Shown here: positions 24,712 through 32,256 of the stretch, one piece after another
Numbering within the stretch: the stretch's first letter is position 1
Layout of the letters: every line of letters starts with the position of its first letter
Origin: an uncultured Lachnospiraceae bacterium
GTDB taxonomy: Bacteria; Bacillota; Clostridia; Lachnospirales; Lachnospiraceae
NCBI GenBank assembly: GCA_946552115.1
Contig: CAMNRH010000030.1
Location: 1-32,256 of the forward strand
Length of the DNA stretch: 32,256 nt
Reading direction: 5' to 3'
Position numbers and translations under genes: made by a program
The notes under the pieces: generated by a model
Database searches by the model: none
Told to the model about the DNA's origin: nothing
Seen by the model: the letters and a program-made list of their open reading frames with translations, nothing else

Positions 24712-25905
24712 ATGGCAAGGAAAGATGATATTCTAAATATTTATACAAAGGAAGTAGAAGAAATTAAGGAGGCGGGGCTTTTTAAAGGGGAGGCTCCGTT
24801 TGTATCTCCGCAGGGGGCAAGAGTGAAGCTGGAGGACGGAAGAGAGCTTCTTTGCATGTGCGCGAATAACTATCTGGGACTTGGAGATAATCCCCGTTTG
24901 ATTGAGGCGGCAAAACGGACCTATGACGAAAAGGGCTACGGTGTTGCGTCTGTACGCTTTATCTGCGGAACGCAGGATATCCACAAAAGGCTTGAGAAGA
25001 AAATTTCAGATTTTCTGGGAACGGACGATACGATTCTATATTCCTCCTGTTTTGATGCAAACGGTGGTCTGTTTGAGACGATTCTGACAGCGGAGGATGC
25101 GGTAATCAGCGATGAGCTGAATCATGCTTCTATTATTGACGGTGTAAGGCTTTGCAAGGCAAAAAGGTTCCGATATAAGAATAATAATATGGAGGATTTA
25201 GAGGCGAAGCTTAAGGAGGCGGACGAGGCAGGCGCCCGTATTAAGCTGATTGCTACCGACGGGGTATTTTCTATGGACGGTATTATTTGTAATCTGAAAG
25301 GGGTTTGCGACCTTGCAGATAAATACAATGCCCTTGTTATGGTAGACGACAGCCACGCGGTAGGCTTTGTCGGGAAGACGGGCCGCGGGACGCCTGAGCA
25401 CTGCGGAGTGCAGGGACGTGTAGATATTATTACGGGAACACTTGGAAAAGCGCTGGGAGGGGCCTCCGGCGGATATACCTCCGGACGTAAGGAAATCATT
25501 GATTTACTTCGGCAGAGAAGCCGTCCGTATCTGTTTTCCAATTCTCTTGCTCCGGCAATCGCGGGAGCGAGCATCGAATTGTTTGATATGCTGGACGAAA
25601 GTACAGAGCTTCGCGACCACCTGGAGGAGGTAACGGCGTATTACCGTAAAAAGCTGGTAGACAATGGCTTTGATATTATACCGGGAACCCATCCATGCGT
25701 GCCGGTTATGCTTTATGACGAAAAAACAGCGGCGGAATTTGCTAAGCGCATGATGGACAAGGGCGTGTACGTAGTAGCGTTCTCCTATCCGGTTGTGCCG
25801 AAAGGAAAGGCTAGAATCCGCACGCAGGTATGCGCAAGCCATACGAAAGAGGATATAGATTTTATAGTAAAATGCTTTAAAGAGGTAAGAGAAGAAATGA
25901 AGTAG
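24712..25905 (+). CDS. kbl: Glycine C-acetyltransferase (2-amino-3-ketobutyrate CoA ligase)
   Basis: This 397-aa PLP enzyme of the alpha-oxoamine synthase family cleaves 2-amino-3-oxobutyrate with CoA to glycine and acetyl-CoA, the second step after Tdh. His138 (DELNHAS), the DDSHAVG motif with Asp212 and His215, and the PLP lysine Lys246 in GTLGKALGG are all present. I chose ATG 24712, where family homology begins; the upstream extension overlaps the end of tdh. The gap to tdh is 37 nt, so they form one operon. The stop is followed at once by a palindromic repeat. Confidence 0.96.
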   Translation: MARKDDILNIYTKEVEEIKEAGLFKGEAPFVSPQGARVKLEDGRELLCMCANNYLGLGDNPRLIEAAKRTYDEKGYGVASVRFICGTQDIHKRLEKKISDFLGTDDTILYSSCFDANGGLFETILTAEDAVISDELNHASIIDGVRLCKAKRFRYKNNNMEDLEAKLKEADEAGARIKLIATDGVFSMDGIICNLKGVCDLADKYNALVMVDDSHAVGFVGKTGRGTPEHCGVQGRVDIITGTLGKALGGASGGYTSGRKEIIDLLRQRSRPYLFSNSLAPAIAGASIELFDMLDESTELRDHLEEVTAYYRKKLVDNGFDIIPGTHPCVPVMLYDEKTAAEFAKRMMDKGVYVVAFSYPVVPKGKARIRTQVCASHTKEDIDFIVKCFKEVREEMK

Positions 25906-25907
25906 TT

Positions 25908-25951
25908 CAATTGGGGACGGGGTAAAATTAATTTTCCCCCGTCCCCAATTG
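25908..25951. repeat. Palindromic repeat (second copy), probable terminator
   Basis: Arms CAATTGGGGACGGGG and CCCCGTCCCCAATTG pair over 15 bp, then one mismatch and 4 more A/T pairs around the loop. The core is the same as in the hairpin at 13,789-13,840, while the loops differ. It starts 3 nt after the kbl stop and ends about 20 nt before the M18 peptidase start. Confidence 0.8.
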
Positions 25952-25970
25952 CAGAAAGGGGAACGATAAT

Positions 25971-27371
25971 ATGGAAAGAAAGAATGTATGGGGCGTTTAT
26001 GCACCGGAGGCGCTTCAGAAATTGGAAGAAGTGAATGACTTGTATAAGTCCTGTCTGGATGCAGGAAAAACAGAGCGTGAGTGCGTTGCTCTTACAGTCA
26101 GTATGGCGAAAGAAAAAGGATATCGGGATTTGAAAGAGGTTGAAAAGACAGGAGAAGCCTTAAAAGCAGGCGATAAGGTGTATGCGGTATGTATGGATAA
26201 GGCGGTGGTATTGTTCCATATCGGAACGGAACCGCTTGAAAACGGAATGAATATATTGGGGGCGCATATTGATTCCCCGCGTATTGATGTGAAGCAGAAT
26301 CCTCTTTATGAAAATGAGGAATTTGCCTATCTTGATACGCATTATTACGGGGGAATTAAGAAATATCAGTGGGTTGCAATACCTCTTGCCCTTCACGGCG
26401 TCATTGTAAAAAAGGACGGTACGGTTATTCAGGTAAATATCGGGGAGAAAGAGGAAGATCCGGTATTTGTGATTACGGATTTGCTGGTACATCTTGCGGC
26501 GGAGCAGATGGAAAAGAAAGCAAAGGCAGTGATTGAGGGAGAAAAGCTCGATCTTATATTTGGAAGCCGTCCGATTGAACAGGAGGAATCTCTTGAGAAG
26601 AAAGAAAAAGAGGCGGTAAAGAAAAATGTTCTGGCAATTTTAAAGCGGTATTACGATATGGAGGAAGAGGACTTTGTATCTGCGGAGCTTGAAATTGTGC
26701 CGGCAGGAAGAGCCAGGGATTTGGGAATTGACAGAAGTATGATTCTGGCATACGGACAGGATGACAGGGTATGCGCATTTACTTCGCTGTTTGCAATGCT
26801 GGATGCCGGCGGTATAAAAAGAACCGCATGTTGTATTCTTGTTGATAAGGAAGAAATCGGAAGTGTGGGCGCGACCGGAATGCATTCCAGGTTTTTTGAA
26901 AATACTGTGGCGGAGCTTGTGGCGCTCTGCGGCGGCGAATCCGAGCTTAAGGTGAGAAAGGCGCTTCAAAATTCCAGGATGCTTTCTTCAGATGTCAGTG
27001 CGGCCTATGATCCAATGTTTGGGGAATGCTTTGAAAAGAGAAGCGCCGCATTTTTCTCAAAGGGTCTGGTATTTAACAAATTTACCGGAAGCCGCGGCAA
27101 GGGTGGCTCCAATGACGCCAATGCGGAATATTTGGCAAAGCTTCGCAGTGTTATGGATAAAAAGGAAGTTTCCTATCAGTTTGCAGAGCTTGGAAAAGTA
27201 GATGCAGGCGGCGGAGGAACGATTGCCTATATTATGGCAAATTACGGGATGGAGGTCATTGACAGCGGTGTGGCGGTACTCTGTATGCATGCGCCCTGGG
27301 AGGCATCCAGTAAGGCGGACGTATACGAGGCATATAAGGGCTATAAGGCATTTTTAGAGGAAATGGAATAA
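25971..27371 (+). CDS. M18-family aminopeptidase
   Basis: This 466-aa dizinc aminopeptidase belongs to family M18. Metal and catalytic motifs are GAHIDSPR (His99, Asp101), a YGQDDRVCAF segment (Asp265), DKEEIGSVGATG (Glu294/Glu295) and a C-terminal MHAPWEASSKAD with the last metal ligand His. Members form large dodecameric complexes that remove N-terminal acidic or neutral residues from peptides. It has no signal peptide, so it is cytosolic. GAAAGGGGAACG lies upstream of the ATG. It is separated from kbl by the palindromic repeat, so read-through transcription is probably reduced. Confidence 0.93.
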   Translation: MERKNVWGVYAPEALQKLEEVNDLYKSCLDAGKTERECVALTVSMAKEKGYRDLKEVEKTGEALKAGDKVYAVCMDKAVVLFHIGTEPLENGMNILGAHIDSPRIDVKQNPLYENEEFAYLDTHYYGGIKKYQWVAIPLALHGVIVKKDGTVIQVNIGEKEEDPVFVITDLLVHLAAEQMEKKAKAVIEGEKLDLIFGSRPIEQEESLEKKEKEAVKKNVLAILKRYYDMEEEDFVSAELEIVPAGRARDLGIDRSMILAYGQDDRVCAFTSLFAMLDAGGIKRTACCILVDKEEIGSVGATGMHSRFFENTVAELVALCGGESELKVRKALQNSRMLSSDVSAAYDPMFGECFEKRSAAFFSKGLVFNKFTGSRGKGGSNDANAEYLAKLRSVMDKKEVSYQFAELGKVDAGGGGTIAYIMANYGMEVIDSGVAVLCMHAPWEASSKADVYEAYKGYKAFLEEME

Positions 27372-27420
27372 AGGGATTGAAAAAAGAACAGTTATCAATA
27401 AGTATAGGAAAGGATGTCTT

Positions 27421-28656
27421 ATGAGAGAAGAGATACGTAAAATCGCATTGGAGCTGGATACGGATAAAGCGTCTTCATTTCAATCGGTTGCCAGGACAAA
27501 AGAAAAAGTGATTGAGGGGGCTTTGGGCAGCTATGCAAAAGGGTGTCCGAGAGAGGATATCTTAGCCGTTATGGATACATCCGTATTTGGAGGCGGGAAA
27601 AGCGGATTTATCCTGACAGAAAAAAAGCTTTACAGCAGCCATTTTATAAGGAATGGAGGAATAGATAAAAAAGCTGTTCTGCTGGATGGTCTGATAGAGG
27701 CAAAATGGGATTTAAAAAATAAGAATTTATGCCTCCGTTACAATGACGGCTGTTTTTTTGAAGTTTATATATCGATATATACGGAGTGTATATTAAAATT
27801 GCTGCAGGCGGTAATTGCATTAAAAGAAGAGACAGCTGGCAGGGCGGAAGAAGAAAAAGCGACGGAGCCTGAAACTCTGGCGGTACAGGAGAGTTTGGAG
27901 GAGCCGGAAGCCCTGAACGGGCCTACGGGTCTGAAAGGGCCGGATGCTTCTGAGGAGGAAGAGGGAGCTTCAAAAGAAGACGAAACGTCAGAGGCAGTAA
28001 GGGCAGCATTGGAGGAAGAGAAAAAAGAGCTGGAAAAAGAAAGAAAAGCTTTTATAAAAGAGCAGAGAGAGCTGGAAAGGGAAAAGAAAGCTTTCGCAAG
28101 GGAGAAGAAAGCTTTCGAAAAAGAACAAAAAGCTTTCATAAAAGAGAAGAAAGCTTTAGAAAAGGAACAAAAAGCTTTAGAGAAAGAGAGGAAAGCTTTA
28201 GAAAAGGAACAAAGAGCTTTAGAGAAAGAGGGGAAAGCTTTAGAAAAGGAACAGAAAGCGCCGGAAAAGGAACAAGAGGCATTCGAGGAAAAACATCCGG
28301 AGGAGGAAATAGACAGGGATATTGCAAGAGAAAGATTTTTGGAAGGCCTTAAAAGCACACAGGATCCGGATGAGCTTTATGAGATGGGGAAGTATTGTGA
28401 AAAGGGCGACGGATATGAAAAATATTATAGAAAGGCTGCCGATTTTTATGAGAGAGCGGCGAAAAAAGGACATGCGGACGCGCAGCTTAGTCTGGCTATC
28501 TATTACCTGTACGGACTGGGAGTGGAAGTAGATCTTGGAAAGGCAGAATATTGGGGAAAAAAGGCAGAGGCCAGTAAGTGCGGGGATACCCTGTCGCTGG
28601 AAATGCTGTTTGATGAGGTAGAGATGAAGCGGCAGGTACGGGAAGAAATATACTAG
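27421..28656 (+). CDS. Coiled-coil protein with PH-like N-terminus and Sel1 repeats
   Basis: This 411-aa protein has three parts. Residues about 1-140 resemble a small PH-like or stress-associated domain (DTSVFGGGKSGFILTEKKLY, then an LIEAKWDLKNKNL strand). After an acidic linker (about 145-200), thirteen near-perfect heptads (203-293, consensus KALEKEQ) form a highly charged single helix or coiled coil. The C-terminal part (about 300-400) carries Sel1-type repeats (AADFYERAAKKGHADAQLSLAIYYLYGLGV). Sel1 repeats usually mediate protein contacts. The function is unknown. It is followed after 10 nt by a membrane-anchored protein, so the two probably act together. AAAGGATG precedes the ATG. Confidence 0.75.
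   Translation: MREEIRKIALELDTDKASSFQSVARTKEKVIEGALGSYAKGCPREDILAVMDTSVFGGGKSGFILTEKKLYSSHFIRNGGIDKKAVLLDGLIEAKWDLKNKNLCLRYNDGCFFEVYISIYTECILKLLQAVIALKEETAGRAEEEKATEPETLAVQESLEEPEALNGPTGLKGPDASEEEEGASKEDETSEAVRAALEEEKKELEKERKAFIKEQRELEREKKAFAREKKAFEKEQKAFIKEKKALEKEQKALEKERKALEKEQRALEKEGKALEKEQKAPEKEQEAFEEKHPEEEIDRDIARERFLEGLKSTQDPDELYEMGKYCEKGDGYEKYYRKAADFYERAAKKGHADAQLSLAIYYLYGLGVEVDLGKAEYWGKKAEASKCGDTLSLEMLFDEVEMKRQVREEIY
28027..28299 (+). repeat. 21-bp tandem repeats encoding heptads
   Basis: Thirteen consecutive 21-nt units encode 7-residue heptads. The middle units also show a 42-nt higher-order period (KALEKEQ-KALEKER, then KALEKEQ-RALEKEG) with nearly identical DNA, a sign of recent tandem duplication. 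Each unit contains an AAAGCTTT-like palindrome. Confidence 0.8.
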
Positions 28657-28666
28657 GAGCAGTCAG

Positions 28667-29269
28667 ATGGATCATGAGCAGAAAAAGCTTTTTAAAAGGA
28701 TGACTTTTGGAAAGAAAATCGAATATTTATGGATGTATTATAAGGCATGGCTTGCAGGATTTCTTATTTTTCTGGGAGCTGTCTGGCTTGGAGTTATCAT
28801 GTACCGGGGAATGCATACAACCGTGCTTTTAAATGTTGCGATTGTCGGAGGAGACAGTATCCAGGCGGTGGCACTTGCAGAGGATTTTGCCGGATATGCA
28901 GGAATTTCGGAGAAAGACGGAGAGATTCGTGTGAAAGCGAATTTGCCGGATGAAAGCGGCGGAAGCTCTCTTAAAACAGCGCTTACGACACTGATGGGGG
29001 CGGATGCATTGGACGTGCTTATCTGCTCCGAGGGCATATATGAAGAATATAGCGGACAGGACGGCTTTATCAGTATGGAAGAGCTTCTAAAAGAGCGGAA
29101 AGACAGCAGCGGGGATTATGTGCTGGATGATGCGATTTGTATTGGAAATGACAGCGTGCCTGGCAGGGAGAAGATAGTCCGGTATGATAAAATCTATGCG
29201 GCTGTGTCCGTAAATTGTAAGAATCCGGAGATGGCGGCAAAGTTTTTGTGCTATCTGCTGGATAAATAA
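28667..29269 (+). CDS. Membrane-anchored protein of unknown function
   Basis: This 200-aa protein has a basic cytoplasmic N-terminus (KKLFKRMTFGKKIEYL), one transmembrane segment at about 28-46 (AWLAGFLIFLGAVWLGVIM) and a soluble domain probably outside the membrane. The latter reads like an alpha/beta ligand-binding-type fold (LLNVAIVGGDSIQ, ALDVLICSEGIYEEY) but no family motif is recognised. AGGAG lies upstream of the ATG. It begins 10 nt after the Sel1/coiled-coil gene and is probably cotranscribed with it, suggesting a membrane-linked partner pair. Confidence 0.65.
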   Translation: MDHEQKKLFKRMTFGKKIEYLWMYYKAWLAGFLIFLGAVWLGVIMYRGMHTTVLLNVAIVGGDSIQAVALAEDFAGYAGISEKDGEIRVKANLPDESGGSSLKTALTTLMGADALDVLICSEGIYEEYSGQDGFISMEELLKERKDSSGDYVLDDAICIGNDSVPGREKIVRYDKIYAAVSVNCKNPEMAAKFLCYLLDK

Positions 29270-29312
29270 AAGGATTTTACCGGAGATTCTCATGGCAACT
29301 ATCCGGAACCTC

Positions 29313-29341
29313 TTGACGAATACTGGCAAAAACAGTAAAAT
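29313..29341 (+). promoter_or_regulatory. Promoter of ppdK
   Basis: TTGACG (29313-29318) and TAAAAT (29336-29341) are separated by 17 bp, with about 45 nt to the start codon. The ribosome site AGGAGGT is at 29376-29382. Confidence 0.75.
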
Positions 29342-29390
29342 ATTATGTGCGACTTAGAAAAAATATATAGTTTTTAGGAGGTCATGACAA

Positions 29391-32015
29391 ATGGCAAAAT
29401 GGGTTTATATGTTCACAGAAGGTAATGCAACCATGAGAAACCTTCTCGGCGGCAAGGGTGCGAACCTTGCTGAGATGACAAGCTTGGGCCTTCCGGTACC
29501 TCAGGGCTTTACGATTACGACGGAAGCCTGCACACAGTACTATGAAGACGGCAGGGCAATTAACGACGAGATTATGGGACAGATTATGGAAGCCGTTACA
29601 AAGATGGAGGCTATTACAGAGAAAAAATTCGGAGATAAGGAAAATCCGCTTCTTGTTTCTGTACGTTCCGGTGCAAGAGCATCCATGCCGGGTATGATGG
29701 ATACGATCCTGAATCTTGGTCTGAATGAGGATGTCGTCGAGGTATTGGCGGAGAAATCCGGCAATCCGCGTTGGGCATGGGACTGCTACAGAAGATTTAT
29801 CCAGATGTATTCAGACGTAGTTATGGAAGTCGGAAAGAAATATTTTGAAGAGCTGATTGACAAGATGAAAGAGGAGAAAGGCGTTAAGCAGGACGTTGAG
29901 CTTACCGCAGAGGATTTGAAAGCGCTTGCAGGACAGTTCAAGGCAGAATATAAGGAGAAGATTGGACAGGACTTTCCGTCTGACCCGAAAGAGCAGCTGA
30001 TGGGCGCAATCAAAGCTGTATTCCGTTCATGGGACAACCCGAGAGCCAACGTATATCGTCGTGACAATGATATTCCATATTCATGGGGAACAGCTGTAAA
30101 CGTACAGTCTATGGCATTTGGTAACATGGGTGACGACTGCGGTACGGGCGTTGCATTTACACGCGATCCGGCTACAGGAGAGAATGGTCTGTTTGGCGAG
30201 TTCCTCACAAACGCACAGGGCGAGGACGTTGTTGCAGGTGTTCGTACACCGATGCATATTTCCGAGATGGAGCAGAAATTCCCGGAGGCATTTGTTCAGT
30301 TTAAGCAGGTTTGTGAAACGCTTGAAAAGCACTACAGAGATATGCAGGATATGGAGTTTACAGTAGAGCATGGTAAATTATATATGCTGCAGACACGTAA
30401 CGGTAAGAGAACGGCTCAGGCTGCGCTTAAGATTGCATGTGATCTTGTAGATGAAGGTATGAGAACAGAGGAAGAGGCTGTGGCAATGATTGATCCCCGT
30501 AACTTAGATACGCTTCTTCATCCGCAGTTCGACGCTGCCGCGCTTAAGGCTGCTGCGCCGATGGGCAAGGGACTTGGAGCATCTCCGGGAGCTGCATGTG
30601 GTAAGATTGTATTTACGGCAGAGGACGCTGTAGAGTGGCATGCAAGAGGAGAAAAGGTTGTTCTTGTTCGTCTTGAGACTTCACCAGAGGATATTACAGG
30701 TATGAAATCCTCACAGGGTATCCTGACAGTCCGCGGCGGTATGACATCTCATGCTGCGGTTGTCGCGCGTGGAATGGGTACATGCTGTGTATCCGGATGC
30801 GGCGATATTGCCATGGATGAGGAAAATAAAAAATTTACGCTGGCAGGAAAGGAATTCCACGAGGGAGATGCAATCTCCATCGACGGTACAACAGGTAATA
30901 TCTATGACGGAATCATTCCTACTGTTGACGCTAAGATTGCCGGCGAATTCGGAAGAATCATGGCATGGGCAGACAAGTACAGAAGATTAAAGGTTCGTAC
31001 CAATGCGGATACGCCGGCAGACGCTAAAAAGGCCGTTGAGCTTGGCGCAGAGGGTATCGGTCTTTGCCGTACGGAGCATATGTTCTTTGAGGAAGACAGG
31101 ATTGCCGCATTCCGTGAAATGATTTGCTCTGATACAGTAGAAGAGAGAGAAGCAGCGCTTGAGAAGATTCTTCCTTATCAGCAGGGAGACTTCGAGGCTC
31201 TTTATACAGCGCTGGAAGGCAATCCGGTTACGATTCGATTCCTGGATCCGCCGCTTCATGAGTTTGTTCCGACGGAGGAAGAGGACATTAAGAAGCTGGC
31301 TGACGCTCAGGGCAAGACAGTAGAGCAGATTAAGACGCTTATTGATTCCCTTCATGAGTTCAACCCGATGATGGGACATCGCGGATGCCGTCTTGCGGTT
31401 ACTTATCCCGAGATTGCAAAGATGCAGACAAAGGCTGTTATCCGTGCGGCGATCAATGTAAAGAAAGCTCATCCGGACTGGGCGATTAAGCCGGAAATTA
31501 TGATTCCGCTTGTTGGCGAGATCAAAGAGTTAAAATATGTAAAGAAATTTGTTGTTGAGACTGCGGATGCGGAGATTGCAGCGGCAGGCATAGAGCTTGA
31601 TTATGAAGTTGGTACAATGATTGAGATTCCAAGAGCTGCTCTTACTGCAGACGAGATTGCAAAAGAGGCGGACTTCTTCTGCTTCGGTACAAATGATCTG
31701 ACACAGATGACATTTGGATTCTCCCGTGATGATGCAGGCAAGTTCCTTGAGGGATACTATGACGCTAAGATTTATGAGAACGACCCGTTTGCAAAGCTTG
31801 ACCAGACAGGTGTTGGTAAGCTGATGGAGACAGCTATCAAGCTTGGAAAGCCGGCAAATCCGAAGCTTCACATTGGTATCTGCGGCGAGCACGGCGGAGA
31901 TCCGAGTTCTGTAGAGTTCTGCAATAAGATTGGTCTGGATTACGTATCCTGTTCACCGTTCCGTGTACCAATCGCGAGACTCGCGGCAGCGCAGGCGGCT
32001 ATATCACAAAGATAG
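29391..32015 (+). CDS. ppdK: Pyruvate, phosphate dikinase
   Basis: This 874-aa enzyme interconverts pyruvate, ATP and phosphate with phosphoenolpyruvate, AMP and diphosphate. The N-terminal ATP-grasp domain starts with GNATMRNLLGGKGANLAEM and has SVRSGARASMPGMMDT near 90-105. The central swivelling domain carries the phosphorylated histidine His454 in GGMTSHAAVVARG. The C-terminal TIM barrel binds pyruvate and has the catalytic Cys831 in GICGEHGGD. The length equals the usual 870-880 aa. In anaerobes it often takes part in PPi-linked glycolysis. It has a strong promoter and a perfect AGGAGGT 8 nt before the ATG, consistent with high expression. A gene remnant and a terminator follow. Confidence 0.98.
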   Translation: MAKWVYMFTEGNATMRNLLGGKGANLAEMTSLGLPVPQGFTITTEACTQYYEDGRAINDEIMGQIMEAVTKMEAITEKKFGDKENPLLVSVRSGARASMPGMMDTILNLGLNEDVVEVLAEKSGNPRWAWDCYRRFIQMYSDVVMEVGKKYFEELIDKMKEEKGVKQDVELTAEDLKALAGQFKAEYKEKIGQDFPSDPKEQLMGAIKAVFRSWDNPRANVYRRDNDIPYSWGTAVNVQSMAFGNMGDDCGTGVAFTRDPATGENGLFGEFLTNAQGEDVVAGVRTPMHISEMEQKFPEAFVQFKQVCETLEKHYRDMQDMEFTVEHGKLYMLQTRNGKRTAQAALKIACDLVDEGMRTEEEAVAMIDPRNLDTLLHPQFDAAALKAAAPMGKGLGASPGAACGKIVFTAEDAVEWHARGEKVVLVRLETSPEDITGMKSSQGILTVRGGMTSHAAVVARGMGTCCVSGCGDIAMDEENKKFTLAGKEFHEGDAISIDGTTGNIYDGIIPTVDAKIAGEFGRIMAWADKYRRLKVRTNADTPADAKKAVELGAEGIGLCRTEHMFFEEDRIAAFREMICSDTVEEREAALEKILPYQQGDFEALYTALEGNPVTIRFLDPPLHEFVPTEEEDIKKLADAQGKTVEQIKTLIDSLHEFNPMMGHRGCRLAVTYPEIAKMQTKAVIRAAINVKKAHPDWAIKPEIMIPLVGEIKELKYVKKFVVETADAEIAAAGIELDYEVGTMIEIPRAALTADEIAKEADFFCFGTNDLTQMTFGFSRDDAGKFLEGYYDAKIYENDPFAKLDQTGVGKLMETAIKLGKPANPKLHIGICGEHGGDPSSVEFCNKIGLDYVSCSPFRVPIARLAAAQAAISQR

Positions 32016-32016
32016 G

Positions 32017-32139
32017 CGAAAACCATTCTGGACTTTTATCATAAGTTTTGAGGAAGCACAGGCTTTCCGCAAGGCGAATGGCGGCTATCTTAGAGAAAAT
32101 CAATGGGAAGATTTGACCGTTGATGTTTCTGATAAATAA
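32017..32139 (+). pseudogene. C-terminal gene remnant in the ppdK 3' region
   Basis: Directly after the ppdK stop, in a different frame, the sequence reads like protein (FIISFEEAQAFRKANGGYLR, ending DLTVDVSDK) with a normal stop at 32139 but no start codon or ribosome site. It looks like the tail of a lost gene whose original terminator now serves ppdK. I cannot name the family. Confidence 0.4.
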
Positions 32140-32141
32140 TC

Positions 32142-32181
32142 ATAAGCGTATCATTAGAAATAGTGGTACGCTTATTTTTTT
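32142..32181 (+). terminator. Terminator of ppdK
   Basis: Arms 32142-32154 and 32163-32175 pair over 13 bp (two G-U), with an 8-nt loop and a following run of seven T's. It is a clear Rho-independent terminator behind ppdK and the remnant. Confidence 0.85.
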
Positions 32182-32256
32182 GACTTAATTTGCACCTTTA
32201 AAGAGACCGTTTCAAAGTTTGTGGAAACTATAAAAACCAATGTAAGATATGTGATT

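Noticed and set aside
28027-28299. Regular repeats that could suggest a CRISPR array
   Set aside because: The units are contiguous 21-mers in frame with a coding sequence and there are no unique spacers.
27765-28358. Long minus-strand ORF opposite the coiled-coil gene
   Set aside because: It is a Ser/Phe-rich low-complexity shadow of the Lys/Glu heptad repeats, without a ribosome site.

Overview
The window looks like a chromosomal segment of an anaerobic, low-to-medium GC Firmicute, most probably a Lachnospiraceae (class Clostridia). The reasons are the era-yqzL-recO-glyQS order, the holA-lepA-hemW cluster, a DUF4364 gene, a dimeric-type glycyl-tRNA synthetase, pyruvate phosphate dikinase, and strong AGGAGG-type ribosome binding sites. 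No rRNA, tRNA or CRISPR array was seen.

Region 1 (1 to about 8,720) is an AT-richer accessory island. It has a TipA-like MerR regulator with a 19-bp-spacer promoter. It then has a tightly overlapping minus-strand operon: large serine recombinase, two small proteins that share the recombinase's unusual C-terminal domain, and two ParB-like proteins. Upstream of the recombinase lie a 36-bp quasi-palindrome and an XRE regulator whose Shine-Dalgarno can be sequestered by a hairpin. After a small dimeric alpha/beta-barrel gene comes a plus-strand unit: a 13-codon leader ORF, a 78-aa unknown protein and a PD-(D/E)XK nuclease-like protein. This unit resembles an uncharacterised defence-type locus. 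The recombinase operon and the nuclease unit are the best candidates for undescribed biology.

Region 2 (8,780 to 13,840) is core. An FMN-dependent alpha-hydroxy-acid oxidase-like protein with an N-terminal cysteine cluster is followed by holA, lepA and hemW, closely spaced or overlapping. A perfect 24-bp stem hairpin closes this run and simultaneously a convergent minus-strand operon (13,834 to 16,392): radical SAM YhcC-like protein, DUF4364 protein and two half-size chromate transporters.

Region 3 (16,480 to 22,930) holds an M16C presequence-protease-like metalloprotease, era, a small yqzL-like gene, recO and glyQS. Regions 4 and 5 (22,930 to 32,256) begin with a decayed mobile-element patch (two cysteine-rich KTR-type remnants and one frameshifted gene). 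Next come tdh and kbl (threonine to glycine plus acetyl-CoA), a second palindromic repeat, an M18 aminopeptidase, a coiled-coil/Sel1 protein built on 21-bp tandem repeats, a membrane-anchored unknown protein, and ppdK with a gene remnant and terminator behind it. Convincing sigma-A-type promoters (17-bp spacers) precede the alpha-hydroxy-acid, M16C, glyQS, tdh and ppdK genes.
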